From JAAZCI01 sp046462535 (lineage in GTDB: Bacteria; Pseudomonadota; Gammaproteobacteria; Cardiobacteriales; Wohlfahrtiimonadaceae), in assembly GCA_046462535.1 (NCBI GenBank), contig JBKGVF010000010.1:1-64000 (forward strand): a stretch of 64,000 nucleotides of DNA, written 5' to 3'. Positions 1 through 7,739 of the stretch are shown in pieces (the stretch's first letter is position 1; every line of letters begins with the position of its first letter). A program made the position numbers and the translations under genes. The notes below the pieces were generated by a model. It was given only the letters and a program-made list of their open reading frames with translations, did not search any database and was not told the origin of the DNA.

Positions 1-2313
1 AACTTGGCTGGCACGATCACAATCGATGAGAAGACAACACTTGATGTTGCCTCTACTGTAGGCGGTTCAGCCCTTAAGGTTAAAGGGGCGAGCCCAAGTA
101 TTGAAAATAGCGGTACCTTAAGCTCTTCATCAACTGAGGCCCCAGTCATTGATGCTCGGGAGCTTGAAGAAGATGGTGAACTCCTTGTTGATAATAAGGG
201 CACCCTTCATGCGCGAGCGGATGAGGGGATCGCCTTTGCTTCGACGAAGCAGACACTCTTGGCTAACCGTGCCGATGCGACGATTAAGGGTGTGGTTCAG
301 TTAGGGGATAAGGGGAACACGACCCTTCTTGAAGGGGGCTCGAAAGGGGATCGCTTTATCTCAGGCAAAGGGGATGACCGCTTTGTTTTTGATGAAGTTA
401 TAGGAACAGAGGCGAGTCGTGAGCTCTTCACAAAGCTCGATGGTGGAGCGGGGAAGGATACCTTAACGCTCAATAATAAGAGCCATTTTGTCTACCAAAA
501 AGGGCATACTATCGACAATATAAATCAGTTGATCGTCCCTGATGGGAACTGGTTCGAGATGAATGGGAGCAATCCACACTTAACCTTTGATAAAGCGATT
601 ATTGAGCAGGGGGGCAATTTTAGTATTGTTGGCGGCACACTTGAGAGTGCTGTGGAGAACGCAGGTCTCTTTGCGGTAGGTAAAGTGGCGTTGCCCGGTT
701 TTAAAGCCTCTAAAATGGGGGGTGCCTCCCGTGCAATGAGTGGTCCTTATGCGGCAACGGTACAGGGGGACTTCCACAATAGAGCTGGAGGAGCTATCGA
801 TCTTTCGAATCGCTATGCGGTTTCTGATTATCCGATTGGCAATACGCTCACCATTACTGGCGATTATCGGGGGGAAGAGGGCTCATCGATCTATATGAAT
901 ACCCATTGGGATAATCCTGGCGATGCTTTTGGGGCGGACTCTAAATCTGATCGTTTAATTATTAAAGGAAAAACGGTTGGTGATGGGGTGACACGGGTCA
1001 TTCCGATTAGTCGCGAGACAAAAGAGGAGGCGGTGATCGATGGCTCGATTGAATCGGTGGCGAATCAGGTGAAAAATACCATCGATGTGATTGAAACAGG
1101 TGGTACTTATGATGGCGCTTTTGTTGGAACCGCTCAGACCACGGGGGCAGGTGAGGTGCAGCTTGTGCGCAATAATGACAATTGGCGCTGGACCACTAAC
1201 GCACTGCTTCATCAGCCCGACCCTAAGCCTGTCGATCCTACGGATCCTATAGTGCCAACGGTACCTATCTATGATAAAGGGGTTCCTGGATATGCTCAGC
1301 TCTCGAAGGTCAATCGTGAGATGGGGCTCAACCAGTTAGGGAAGCTTCACGACCGTATGGGTGAATTGCAGACCTACGTTTGGGATTGTTGTGGTGGTTA
1401 TGCGGATTACTATAAGCAACAGAAAGAGCTCTATGGTAAGGAGTTCCATCCGATCTGGGTTCGTGGTGAGTTAACACAGCTCAAAGAGCAGGGGCGTCAT
1501 CGCCTTGGGTATGAGGTTGAAGAGGTGCTGCTCCAGTTAGGGAGTGACCTTCGCTTTACGATGGATGAAAATAAAAATCATCACCACTTTGGGGTAATGG
1601 CGGGCTACAGCCATGGCAAGGTCGATTTTTATGATAAGTTCCGTGCAGAGAATGGGGTGGTGACCACTGAGAAGCGCACTGGTAAGGCGGATATTGATCT
1701 CTTTACCATTGGAGCATATAGCACTTGGTATCGCGCTAACGGGGCTTATCTTGATCTTGTGGGGCAGCTCTCCTATAGCCATAACAGCTATAAAGAGTAT
1801 GGGGGCGATCTAACTCAGAATGGGTATGGGATTGGTCTTTCAGCGGAAATTGGGCGTCCCTTCCAGATCGGCTCGAGTAATTGGCTGATCGAACCACAAG
1901 CGCAATTGATGTATCAATATGTGCACCTTAATAGTGCCGATGATGGGCCAAGACACATTACGGGTCAATCGGCAGGCACTTTACGGGGTCGCTTAGGAGC
2001 TCGTTTAGCATGGAATGGGGATAATGGGAAGCATCATACGAATACTTTCTATGCGAGCGCTCATATTCTCCATGATTTTAATGGCTATAAGAGCAGAGCG
2101 CAGATTGGTGCGGACCGTATTGAAGAGCGTTATGCCCGCACATGGGGTGAAGTACAGTTAGGAGCACAGATCGCTACGAGTCGCTCCACCTATGTTTATG
2201 GTAGCGTGGGGTATCAGCGCGCGATTGGGGGGCATAAGAATCGCACCCACCGGAGTAATGAGCGCTCTCGTGAGGGCTTCAAAGGCTACCTAGGAATCCG
2301 TTTCAACTTTTAA
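1..2313 (+). CDS. Autotransporter outer-membrane protein, 3' part (5' end outside window)
   Basis: Type V secretion protein: the C-terminal barrel sits in the outer membrane and exports or anchors the upstream passenger. The frame is open from base 1 with no convincing start, so this is a fragment of at least 770 residues. Passenger-like sequence rich in Gly, Asn and Thr runs to about residue 400. A Pro/Asp linker (PDPKPVDPTDPIVPTVP) follows, then the autotransporter beta domain from about residue 480 to the end, with alternating aromatic strands and a terminal Phe (GIRFNF) as expected for BAM substrates. Around residues 115-160 the passenger carries GSKGDRFISGKGDDRF and LDGGAGKDTLTL, which resemble RTX nonapeptide repeats. 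The substrate or adhesive target cannot be told from this part. Confidence 0.9.
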   Translation, partial: NLAGTITIDEKTTLDVASTVGGSALKVKGASPSIENSGTLSSSSTEAPVIDARELEEDGELLVDNKGTLHARADEGIAFASTKQTLLANRADATIKGVVQLGDKGNTTLLEGGSKGDRFISGKGDDRFVFDEVIGTEASRELFTKLDGGAGKDTLTLNNKSHFVYQKGHTIDNINQLIVPDGNWFEMNGSNPHLTFDKAIIEQGGNFSIVGGTLESAVENAGLFAVGKVALPGFKASKMGGASRAMSGPYAATVQGDFHNRAGGAIDLSNRYAVSDYPIGNTLTITGDYRGEEGSSIYMNTHWDNPGDAFGADSKSDRLIIKGKTVGDGVTRVIPISRETKEEAVIDGSIESVANQVKNTIDVIETGGTYDGAFVGTAQTTGAGEVQLVRNNDNWRWTTNALLHQPDPKPVDPTDPIVPTVPIYDKGVPGYAQLSKVNREMGLNQLGKLHDRMGELQTYVWDCCGGYADYYKQQKELYGKEFHPIWVRGELTQLKEQGRHRLGYEVEEVLLQLGSDLRFTMDENKNHHHFGVMAGYSHGKVDFYDKFRAENGVVTTEKRTGKADIDLFTIGAYSTWYRANGAYLDLVGQLSYSHNSYKEYGGDLTQNGYGIGLSAEIGRPFQIGSSNWLIEPQAQLMYQYVHLNSADDGPRHITGQSAGTLRGRLGARLAWNGDNGKHHTNTFYASAHILHDFNGYKSRAQIGADRIEERYARTWGEVQLGAQIATSRSTYVYGSVGYQRAIGGHKNRTHRSNERSREGFKGYLGIRFNF

Positions 2314-2370
2314 TGGGTGAGGGCGATAGCCCTCCCTTTCTATTATTTTTTATCAGGAGTCGTAATCATT

Positions 2371-2853
2371 ATGAATCGTCGGAAGAAGTTTCTCATCTCA
2401 ATGGGCTTTGGCCTGATGTTGGGTGCCTGTGCTGGTTTTCAGGATGTAGATAATAGTTGGTGCCCTGTCGATGAGACGATCACCTTAAGTGCGGATGCTC
2501 TATTTGCTTTTGATGGGAGCCGTTTAGAAGATATGCTGCCTCAAGGACGGGCTGAGTTAGATGCGCTTGCAGAGAAGCTCAATAACAATTATGCCCAGAT
2601 TGATGCGTTGAGTTTAGTGGGGCATACGGATCGCTTAGGTTCTGCGGAGTATAATCAGCGCCTCTCAGAAGCGCGAGCTAATACGGTGAAAGCCTATCTT
2701 CTCTCTAAGGGGGTGAATGCTCCTATTGAGACGGCAGGGCGTGGAAAGCATGAGCCTGTGACCAGTGGCTGCAGCGGCAGTGGTGAGGCATTAATCGCCT
2801 GTTTACAACCTGACCGCCGTGTGGATCTCCATATTAAGGGGTTACGGAAGTAG
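2371..2853 (+). CDS. OmpA-family peptidoglycan-associated lipoprotein
   Basis: A 160-residue lipoprotein that probably tethers the outer membrane to peptidoglycan. I place the start at the ATG at 2371, preceded by CAGGAGT, because it gives a basic N-terminus, a hydrophobic stretch and a lipobox LGAC with Cys20; an in-frame start at 2317 would spoil the signal peptide. The OmpA C-terminal domain spans about residues 50-158, with GHTDRLGSAEYNQRLSEARA and the closing PDRRVDL typical of diaminopimelate binding. Two cysteines (in SGCSGS and ACLQP) may form a loop disulfide. It lies 57 bases after the autotransporter gene, so co-transcription is possible; a strong terminator follows. The exact family member (Pal-like or other) is not resolved. 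Confidence 0.85.
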   Translation: MNRRKKFLISMGFGLMLGACAGFQDVDNSWCPVDETITLSADALFAFDGSRLEDMLPQGRAELDALAEKLNNNYAQIDALSLVGHTDRLGSAEYNQRLSEARANTVKAYLLSKGVNAPIETAGRGKHEPVTSGCSGSGEALIACLQPDRRVDLHIKGLRK

Positions 2854-2887
2854 ATAGAGTCTGCCCTCTTGTTTAAATAAATTGCTT

Positions 2888-2911
2888 AAAAGGCCCGTAA
2901 AAGGGCCTTTT
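2888..2911. terminator. Intrinsic terminator between convergent genes
   Basis: Perfect 9-bp stem, AAAAGGCCC (2888-2896) and GGGCCTTTT (2903-2911), with a 6-base loop. The A and T flanks let it work in both directions, closing the OmpA-type gene on the plus strand and the M20 hydrolase on the minus strand. Confidence 0.85.
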
Positions 2912-2913
2912 GC

Positions 2914-4092
2914 CTATCGATAGTTAAGAGCAACATTAACAATTACAGCAAACCCATGAAGAAGTGCCTCTTCAGAGATATCAAATTTTGGATGGTGATG
3001 AGGATAGATTTGCCCATCTGCGTTTGGTTTACTGGCACCAATAAAGAGGTATGTAGCTGGAATTTTATCTGAAAAAGCGTAGAAATCTTCTCCAGCTAAC
3101 ATGGGAGGTTGGGTAATTAGTTCGAGTTCTGGTAGGGCACTCTCTAAAATGGTACGGACTCTATCGGTGGCTTGAGGATCATTCATGACAGCATTATTAC
3201 CAACATCGTAATGAAACTCATACGCTCCACCATAAGCCTCAACAGTGGTCGCGATCATTGTTTCAATTCCTTTTTGGAAAAGCTCACGCACTTTTTGTGA
3301 TGAAGAGCGAACGCTACCACCGATCTTTACAGAATCAGGGATAACATTAATACTCTCGGGACTTCCTGCCTGAAATAGCGTATTACTAATGACACCAGCA
3401 TCATGAGGAGAGAGCTGACGTGATACAATAGTCTGTATCTTATGTATAGCGGTAGCTCCCATGACAATTGGATCAATAGAGTGCTCAGGTTCTGCAGCAT
3501 GCCCACCTCGGCCGTAGAGTGTTGCAAGATAACGATCAGTATTAGAGCTTGCAGCGCCAGATTTTATATCGATGGTGCCTAGCGGTTGAGTAGCCCACAG
3601 ATGGTGTGCATAGATAAAATCTAACTCATCGAAGAGGCCAGTTGCCATCATCTCAACAGCACCACTAGGAAGTACCTCCTCTGCATGTTGAAAGATAGCC
3701 CAAATCTCCCCATCAAATTGATCAAGGTGTTGATCGAAATAGTGGCATGCTCCCATGAGCATCGCAGCATGTCCATCGTGACCACAAGCATGCATAACAC
3801 CAGGATTACTTGATGCATAAGAATAGTTATGTTCTTCGTGAATCGCAAGGGCATCAATATCAGCCCGAAAACCTATCTTTAAACCAGGACGATCGGTAAT
3901 AAAGCGAACTAATAGGCTTGTTTTTGTAGGTCGTGTAATTTCTGCATGTTTTAGCTTTGATAGGTTATCGAAGATATATTGGCTTGTCTCTATCTCTTGA
4001 TAAGAGAGTTCAGGGTGTTGATGTAGCCAACGACGATAAGTAACGATCTGATTAAAATAAGGGTGTAGATCGGTAAGTGAGCATGTAGTCAT
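2914..4092 (-). CDS. M20 family amidohydrolase (IAA-amino acid/hippurate/aminoacylase type)
   Basis: Metal-dependent hydrolase of N-acyl or N-aroyl amino acids, probably cytoplasmic (no signal peptide). Family motifs are all present: MHACGHDGHAAMLMGA (metal-binding Cys and His), HAEEVLPSGA, the dimerisation lid region, and AGEDFYAFS near the end. The open frame extends upstream to a TTG at 4206, but I choose the ATG at 4092 (MTTCSLTDLHPYF): it has AAGGA about 11 bases upstream and fits the family N-terminus (RRWLHQHPELSYQE). This leaves an FNR-like palindrome at 4186-4199 as upstream DNA. Such enzymes pair with AbgT transporters in p-aminobenzoyl-glutamate use; an AbgT gene lies 36 kb away, so no linkage can be claimed. 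Substrate unknown. Confidence 0.88.
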   Translation of the reverse strand: MTTCSLTDLHPYFNQIVTYRRWLHQHPELSYQEIETSQYIFDNLSKLKHAEITRPTKTSLLVRFITDRPGLKIGFRADIDALAIHEEHNYSYASSNPGVMHACGHDGHAAMLMGACHYFDQHLDQFDGEIWAIFQHAEEVLPSGAVEMMATGLFDELDFIYAHHLWATQPLGTIDIKSGAASSNTDRYLATLYGRGGHAAEPEHSIDPIVMGATAIHKIQTIVSRQLSPHDAGVISNTLFQAGSPESINVIPDSVKIGGSVRSSSQKVRELFQKGIETMIATTVEAYGGAYEFHYDVGNNAVMNDPQATDRVRTILESALPELELITQPPMLAGEDFYAFSDKIPATYLFIGASKPNADGQIYPHHHPKFDISEEALLHGFAVIVNVALNYR

Positions 4093-4185
4093 AATATTAG
4101 TGATCCTTCTCTTAGGCTGCATGATGTGTTGTGGAATAAGAATATTTAAATATCTACTCTCTTTAATGTAATAGTTTTTTAAAGA

Positions 4186-4199
4186 TTGATCTAGATCGC
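4186..4199. promoter_or_regulatory. FNR/CRP-like palindrome upstream of the M20 hydrolase
   Basis: TTGAT-CTAG-ATCGC matches the FNR-type consensus TTGAT-N4-ATCAA at 8 of 10 fixed positions. It lies 94 bases upstream of the chosen ATG of the M20 gene. The same CTAG-centred palindrome recurs before the nitroreductase and the rhodanese genes. Confidence 0.4.
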
Positions 4200-4378
4200 C
4201 CATCAAATTATTAGATGACGCACTCTTAATGGGAGCAGTTATAAATTAATGCCATCCAGCTTTTAAATCAGAAGGGAGAGTAGGAAATAAAAGAGTGTAA
4301 AATCATACACCTTTAAAGTATAGGGCAGATCTTTGATGAAAATGTTAATAAAAGATGAATTCCCGAGGGTAAATTTCA

Positions 4379-4407
4379 TTGACATTGAATTTAAGCTCCC
4401 TTACTCT
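4379..4407 (+). promoter_or_regulatory. Candidate sigma-70 promoter for nhaC
   Basis: TTGACA (4379-4384), a 17-base spacer, then TACTCT (4402-4407). The -35 is perfect and the -10 weak. The 4093-4537 divergent intergenic region otherwise shows only short repeats (a small GCGAA/TTCGC dyad at 4411-4421) and no gene. Confidence 0.4.
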
Positions 4408-4537
4408 TAGCGAAATTCGCCCCCTAGATAGCGATTATGTGATCTTATTTTAGGAGGGTGATTTTTTATTGCTAATACTTTTTAACTTTAGTTAGAAGAG
4501 AATCGATCTAACTACCTATCGGGAGAGCATATAGGCT

Positions 4538-6061
4538 ATGAATATTGAACCCGTACGCACTGATGTGCGTTTACCCACCTTAACAGAAGCATTAATCCCT
4601 ATTCTATTTATGATTGTTTCATTAGGGGTGGGTATCTTTATTTTTGACTCTGACCCCCATATTCCTCTACTGCTGAGTGCTTCAGTTGCCGCTTTAATCG
4701 CTATGCGTTTAGGCTTTAAGTGGAAAGAGATAGAGGAGGGGATGCTCGATGCAATTCGTTTAGCATTACAAGCAATGGTTATCCTAATGGTGATCGGAAC
4801 GATTATTGCATCATGGATTGGGGCAGGGATTGTCCCAACGTTAATCTATTATGGATTAGAGATACTCGATCCTGGTTACTTTCTTGTGGCGGCCTGCCTT
4901 ATCTGTTGTGTCGTCTCGATAGCATCGGGCAATGCATGGACGGCAGCCGGAACTATTGGCATTGCAGTGATGGGGATCGGTTATGGTTTAGGGATGAATC
5001 CTGCAGCAGTAGCGGGTGCTGTTATCTCAGGAGTCTATTTTGGAGATAAAATATCCCCCCTCTCTGAGTCCACTAATTTAGCACCTGGACTTGTAGGAGT
5101 TGATCTTTTTGAGCATATTCGCTTTATGCTTTATACCACCGTGCCAGCGCTTCTTCTATCGTTATTGCTTTATGCCTATTTAGGAACAACTGATTGGGCT
5201 TATGCCGCAGGGAAAGTCGCTTCAGGAGGTGCGAATCTTGAGCAAGTTGCCTTACTACAAGGGCAGCTCCAGGAGTTATTTGTAATAACACCTTGGCTTT
5301 TAATTGTTCCCGGGCTGATTGTGGTTATTATGGTATTTAAAATTCCTGCATTTCCAGGCTTATTAATCGGCTCAATGATCGGTGCATTATGTGCTGTTTT
5401 TGTGCAAAAGGTAGATCCAAGTATTGTCTTTGATTCACTCTATAATGGATATGACCTTTATGCTGTTAATATGGGTGTCTCTTTAAGTGATCCAGATCTT
5501 TTAGAGGATCCTCTATTACAAGAGTTATTTCATGAGTCAGGGGGGATAATCTCTGTACTCTATACGGTTTCTCTTGTGATGATTGCAATGTGTTTTGGGG
5601 GTGTTTTAGAGTTTACTAAGATTTTTGAGCGTTTAGTTCAGGCTATTTTGCGATTTGCTCAACGAACACGCTCATTAATTACGGCCACTGTTGTTACCTG
5701 TTTCAGCTCTAACGTGGTCGGTTGTGACCAATATATGTCGATTATAATTCCTGCTCGCATGTTTAATGAGGAGTATAAGCGCCGGGGACTTCATCCAAAG
5801 GTGTTATCAAGAACATTAGAAGATGCGGGAACCATGACATCACCTTTAGTACCATGGAATACTTGTGGTGCATTTATGACGGTGACATTAGGAGTTGCGA
5901 CATTTGATTATCTACCTTTCGCTTTTTTAGCGATCCTTAGTCCATTTATTGCTCTATTTTATGCCTTTACAGGATGGACAATTCAGTATGTCACGCAGGA
6001 AGAGGTGGAAGAGGAGGAGTATTATATCCCCACAGAGTTTATTGAGAAGCGTTTAGATTAA
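4538..6061 (+). CDS. nhaC: NhaC family Na+/H+ antiporter
   Basis: Inner-membrane antiporter of 507 residues with about 11-12 hydrophobic segments. The segment GVYFGDKISPLSESTNLAPG (about residues 166-185) is the NhaC signature, and SSNVVGCDQYMSI and the late TMTSPLVPWNTCGA stretch are also typical of the family, which exchanges Na+ for H+ or, in some members, a metabolite pair such as malate/lactate. The C-terminal tail is acidic (EEVEEEEYY). The gene is divergent from the M20 hydrolase and monocistronic, ending just before a bidirectional terminator. GGGAGAG precedes the ATG. The transported ion is inferred from the family only. Confidence 0.88.
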   Translation: MNIEPVRTDVRLPTLTEALIPILFMIVSLGVGIFIFDSDPHIPLLLSASVAALIAMRLGFKWKEIEEGMLDAIRLALQAMVILMVIGTIIASWIGAGIVPTLIYYGLEILDPGYFLVAACLICCVVSIASGNAWTAAGTIGIAVMGIGYGLGMNPAAVAGAVISGVYFGDKISPLSESTNLAPGLVGVDLFEHIRFMLYTTVPALLLSLLLYAYLGTTDWAYAAGKVASGGANLEQVALLQGQLQELFVITPWLLIVPGLIVVIMVFKIPAFPGLLIGSMIGALCAVFVQKVDPSIVFDSLYNGYDLYAVNMGVSLSDPDLLEDPLLQELFHESGGIISVLYTVSLVMIAMCFGGVLEFTKIFERLVQAILRFAQRTRSLITATVVTCFSSNVVGCDQYMSIIIPARMFNEEYKRRGLHPKVLSRTLEDAGTMTSPLVPWNTCGAFMTVTLGVATFDYLPFAFLAILSPFIALFYAFTGWTIQYVTQEEVEEEEYYIPTEFIEKRLD

Positions 6062-6075
6062 TATGATTGATTTAG

Positions 6076-6103
6076 AAAGTGCCCAAAAAAAGCTGGGCAC
6101 TTT
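6076..6103. terminator. Bidirectional terminator between nhaC and the SMR pair
   Basis: AAAGTGCCC (6076-6084) pairs perfectly with GGGCACTTT (6095-6103); T-rich sequence follows on the plus strand and A-rich sequence precedes. It sits between converging genes. Confidence 0.8.
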
Positions 6104-6112
6104 CATCTTTTA

Positions 6113-6448
6113 TTATGGAGAGACATACTTCAATCCCATGACGCCAATAATGATGGCAATGAGACTCATAATACGAAATATGTTACGCGCTTCACCAAAG
6201 AAGAGCATATTGATAATAACGGCTCCAGCTGTACCAGCTCCCATATATACAGTATATGCAATACTTAAATCGATATGCCGTAGAGCCATATATATCAGGC
6301 CAAATGAGAGCGCTAGCCCACCGTAATAGAGAAGAAAGTTTGGAATAGTACGGCGCATGCTGTAGAGGCTTAATCCATATACTCCCACCAGCTCAGCAAG
6401 TGTCGCTAAACCAACATAGATCCAACCTAATGTTGCACTAGCAATCAT
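6113..6448 (-). CDS. Small multidrug resistance (SMR) transporter subunit, YkkD-like
   Basis: A 111-residue inner-membrane protein with four transmembrane helices. Glu in the first helix (ATLAELVGVYGL) is the conserved SMR coupling residue, and IAYTVYMGAGTAGAVIINML is the family signature of helix 3. It ends close behind its partner gene (ATG at 6448 directly after the partner's stop at 6449), so the two are surely translated together and probably form a heterodimer, as in YkkCD/EbrAB-type pumps. By sequence it is closest in my reading to YkkD. Substrate (cationic drugs, guanidinium or other) cannot be told. Confidence 0.82.
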   Translation of the reverse strand: MIASATLGWIYVGLATLAELVGVYGLSLYSMRRTIPNFLLYYGGLALSFGLIYMALRHIDLSIAYTVYMGAGTAGAVIINMLFFGEARNIFRIMSLIAIIIGVMGLKYVSP

Positions 6449-6820
6449 TTATGCTGCCTCCTGGGAATATTCCCGTTTACCCGTTGCATCATCAGTCGCT
6501 TCTTTCGGTTCATCTGAGAGATTTAGTCCAATTACACCAGCTAAAATAACACCCATAAAGAGCATCATCTCTTGTGTAATCGGTACATTAAAGAGAAAGA
6601 AATCCATAAGAACGGTGCCAATTGTCCCTACGGCAGCAAAGATTGCATAGACGGTTCCAGCAGGTAGCCCTTCGCAAGCTTTAGCTAAAAACTGTAGATC
6701 GAAAAAGACCATGATGACAATAATAATCCAGTGCCACCATAGATAAGCTTCTTTAAAGCCATAGAGCCAAGCAAGCTCTAAGATTGAAGTGGCAGCAACA
6801 TACAACCACGACTTATTCAT
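6449..6820 (-). CDS. SMR transporter subunit, YkkC-like
   Basis: First gene of the SMR pair; 123 residues, four transmembrane helices and a hydrophilic C-terminal tail of about 20 residues. Helix 1 has the coupling Glu (TSILELAWLYGF), and LPAGTVYAIFAAVGTIGTVL closely follows the YkkC signature. TTGGAG lies 5 bases before the ATG. In several bacteria YkkCD-like pairs belong to guanidine riboswitch regulons; I looked upstream on the minus strand and saw no such riboswitch. Heterodimer formation with the following gene is inferred from the abutting arrangement. Confidence 0.82.
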   Translation of the reverse strand: MNKSWLYVAATSILELAWLYGFKEAYLWWHWIIIVIMVFFDLQFLAKACEGLPAGTVYAIFAAVGTIGTVLMDFFLFNVPITQEMMLFMGVILAGVIGLNLSDEPKEATDDATGKREYSQEAA

Positions 6821-7412
6821 GTGTACTCCAATATTTTTTGATTAAATAGTAATGAATTGTGCTTACAGTATTTAGAAATGAGATACTTTTATTTGCAAGC
6901 AATAGAGAGATAGCAACTAAATAGTAGAGGGTTAGAGGTGATCTACCCGTACACCAGTTGCTGATTTTAGATGGAAAATGGCCTTAATAGAGCAACAGAA
7001 GAAATTGTGCTGTAAGAAAGAATGAGATATTTTTAAGAAATATAAGTACCATACAGTTTTTTAAGACCATCAATTGAGATGAGCACTATTTTAGCGACCG
7101 GAGAGATTAAATGTCAATAGGGGGTAACTTCTAATTAACCGGTACGGTGGATGAACTACCAATGTTTAATAAAAGTACTGTTATTAGGTAAAAAGAGTTT
7201 AACTATAAAAAGAGAGATTAAGCGTTACTTTAAGCGAGATCTATGCCCCTGCATGAGGAGTAAAAAATATCGTGAATAATAGCGCTCCTTACCATTTGGA
7301 AGTTACGAAGCTACTTCAGCAGTAGCCTATTTAATATAGAATGAAATGGCTTGGTTTTATAAAGAGGGAGAAATTTTTGTGTGTTAGTTGCGTCGTATTG
7401 CAAATACTCCGA
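6821..7412. other. Long AT-rich intergenic region without a supported gene
   Basis: About 590 bases between the divergent SMR pair and the riboflavin leader. I find no convincing open frame with a ribosome-binding site, no tRNA and no recognised riboswitch. It must hold the SMR promoter on the minus strand. Confidence 0.5.
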
Positions 7413-7437
7413 CACAAAATAATTTTTGTGCTACTAT
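7413..7437 (+). promoter_or_regulatory. Candidate extended -10 promoter and small dyad for the rib operon
   Basis: TGCTACTAT (7429-7437) is an extended -10 (TGn plus TACTAT) placed about 20 bases before the riboswitch. A perfect 7-bp inverted repeat, CACAAAA (7413-7419) and TTTTGTG (7424-7430), overlaps it and could be an operator. Confidence 0.45.
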
Positions 7438-7458
7438 TAACGACACATAAAGTGTATT

Positions 7459-7577
7459 TATCTTTGGGGCAGGGTGAGAGAACTTCTCAATTCCCGACCG
7501 GCGGTGATAGTCCGCAAGCGCAAGCTGACTTGGTGAAATTCCAGGACCGACAGTAGAGTCTGGATGGTAAAAGATAG
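7459..7577 (+). ncRNA. FMN riboswitch (RFN element)
   Basis: Cis-acting aptamer that binds flavin mononucleotide and represses riboflavin synthesis. The conserved blocks are easy to see: GGGGCAGGGTGA near 7466, TTCCCGACCGGCGGT at about 7491-7505, GCAAGCGCAAGCTGACTTGG, TGAAATTCCAGGACCGACAG and AGTCTGGATGG near 7557. The P1 stem pairs ATCTTT (7460-7465) with AAAGAT (7570-7575). It precedes the complete rib operon, as expected. Confidence 0.97.
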
Positions 7578-7664
7578 ATCATGTAGTACTCGTATTCTAA
7601 TCTATATTAGCTAGGCTAAGTAGATAGATTAATGTAAAATTATAGGTCTCTTCCTCTCTATTAT

Positions 7665-7699
7665 AGGTAGACACTCTATTATTAAATACTACACTACCT
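7665..7699 (+). promoter_or_regulatory. Hairpin in the riboswitch expression platform
   Basis: AGGTAG (7665-7670) pairs perfectly with CTACCT (7694-7699), immediately before the terminator stem. It may be part of the alternative fold that links the FMN aptamer to the terminator. Confidence 0.4.
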
Positions 7700-7702
7700 C
7701 AT

Positions 7703-7739
7703 GCCCCATAACATTGTTTTATAGTAAGGGGCTTTTTTT
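7703..7739 (+). terminator. Riboswitch-controlled terminator overlapping the ribD ribosome-binding site
   Basis: GCCCC (7703-7707) pairs with GGGGC (7728-7732), extended by weaker pairs, and is followed directly by seven T (7733-7739). The next base is the A of the ribD ATG. The 3' arm TAAGGGG is also the only Shine-Dalgarno-like sequence for ribD, so the same stem would both stop transcription and hide the ribosome-binding site. Confidence 0.8.

Noticed and set aside
4093..4206. N-terminal extension of the M20 hydrolase from TTG 4206
   Set aside because: It adds 38 residues unlike the family and covers an FNR-like palindrome; ATG 4092 has a better ribosome-binding site.
4720..5049. Open frame in another reading frame of nhaC
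   Set aside because: Overlaps the clear membrane-protein frame and has no family features.
7341..7556. Open frame of 71 codons across the rib leader
   Set aside because: It runs through the conserved FMN riboswitch, has no good ribosome-binding site and no family likeness.
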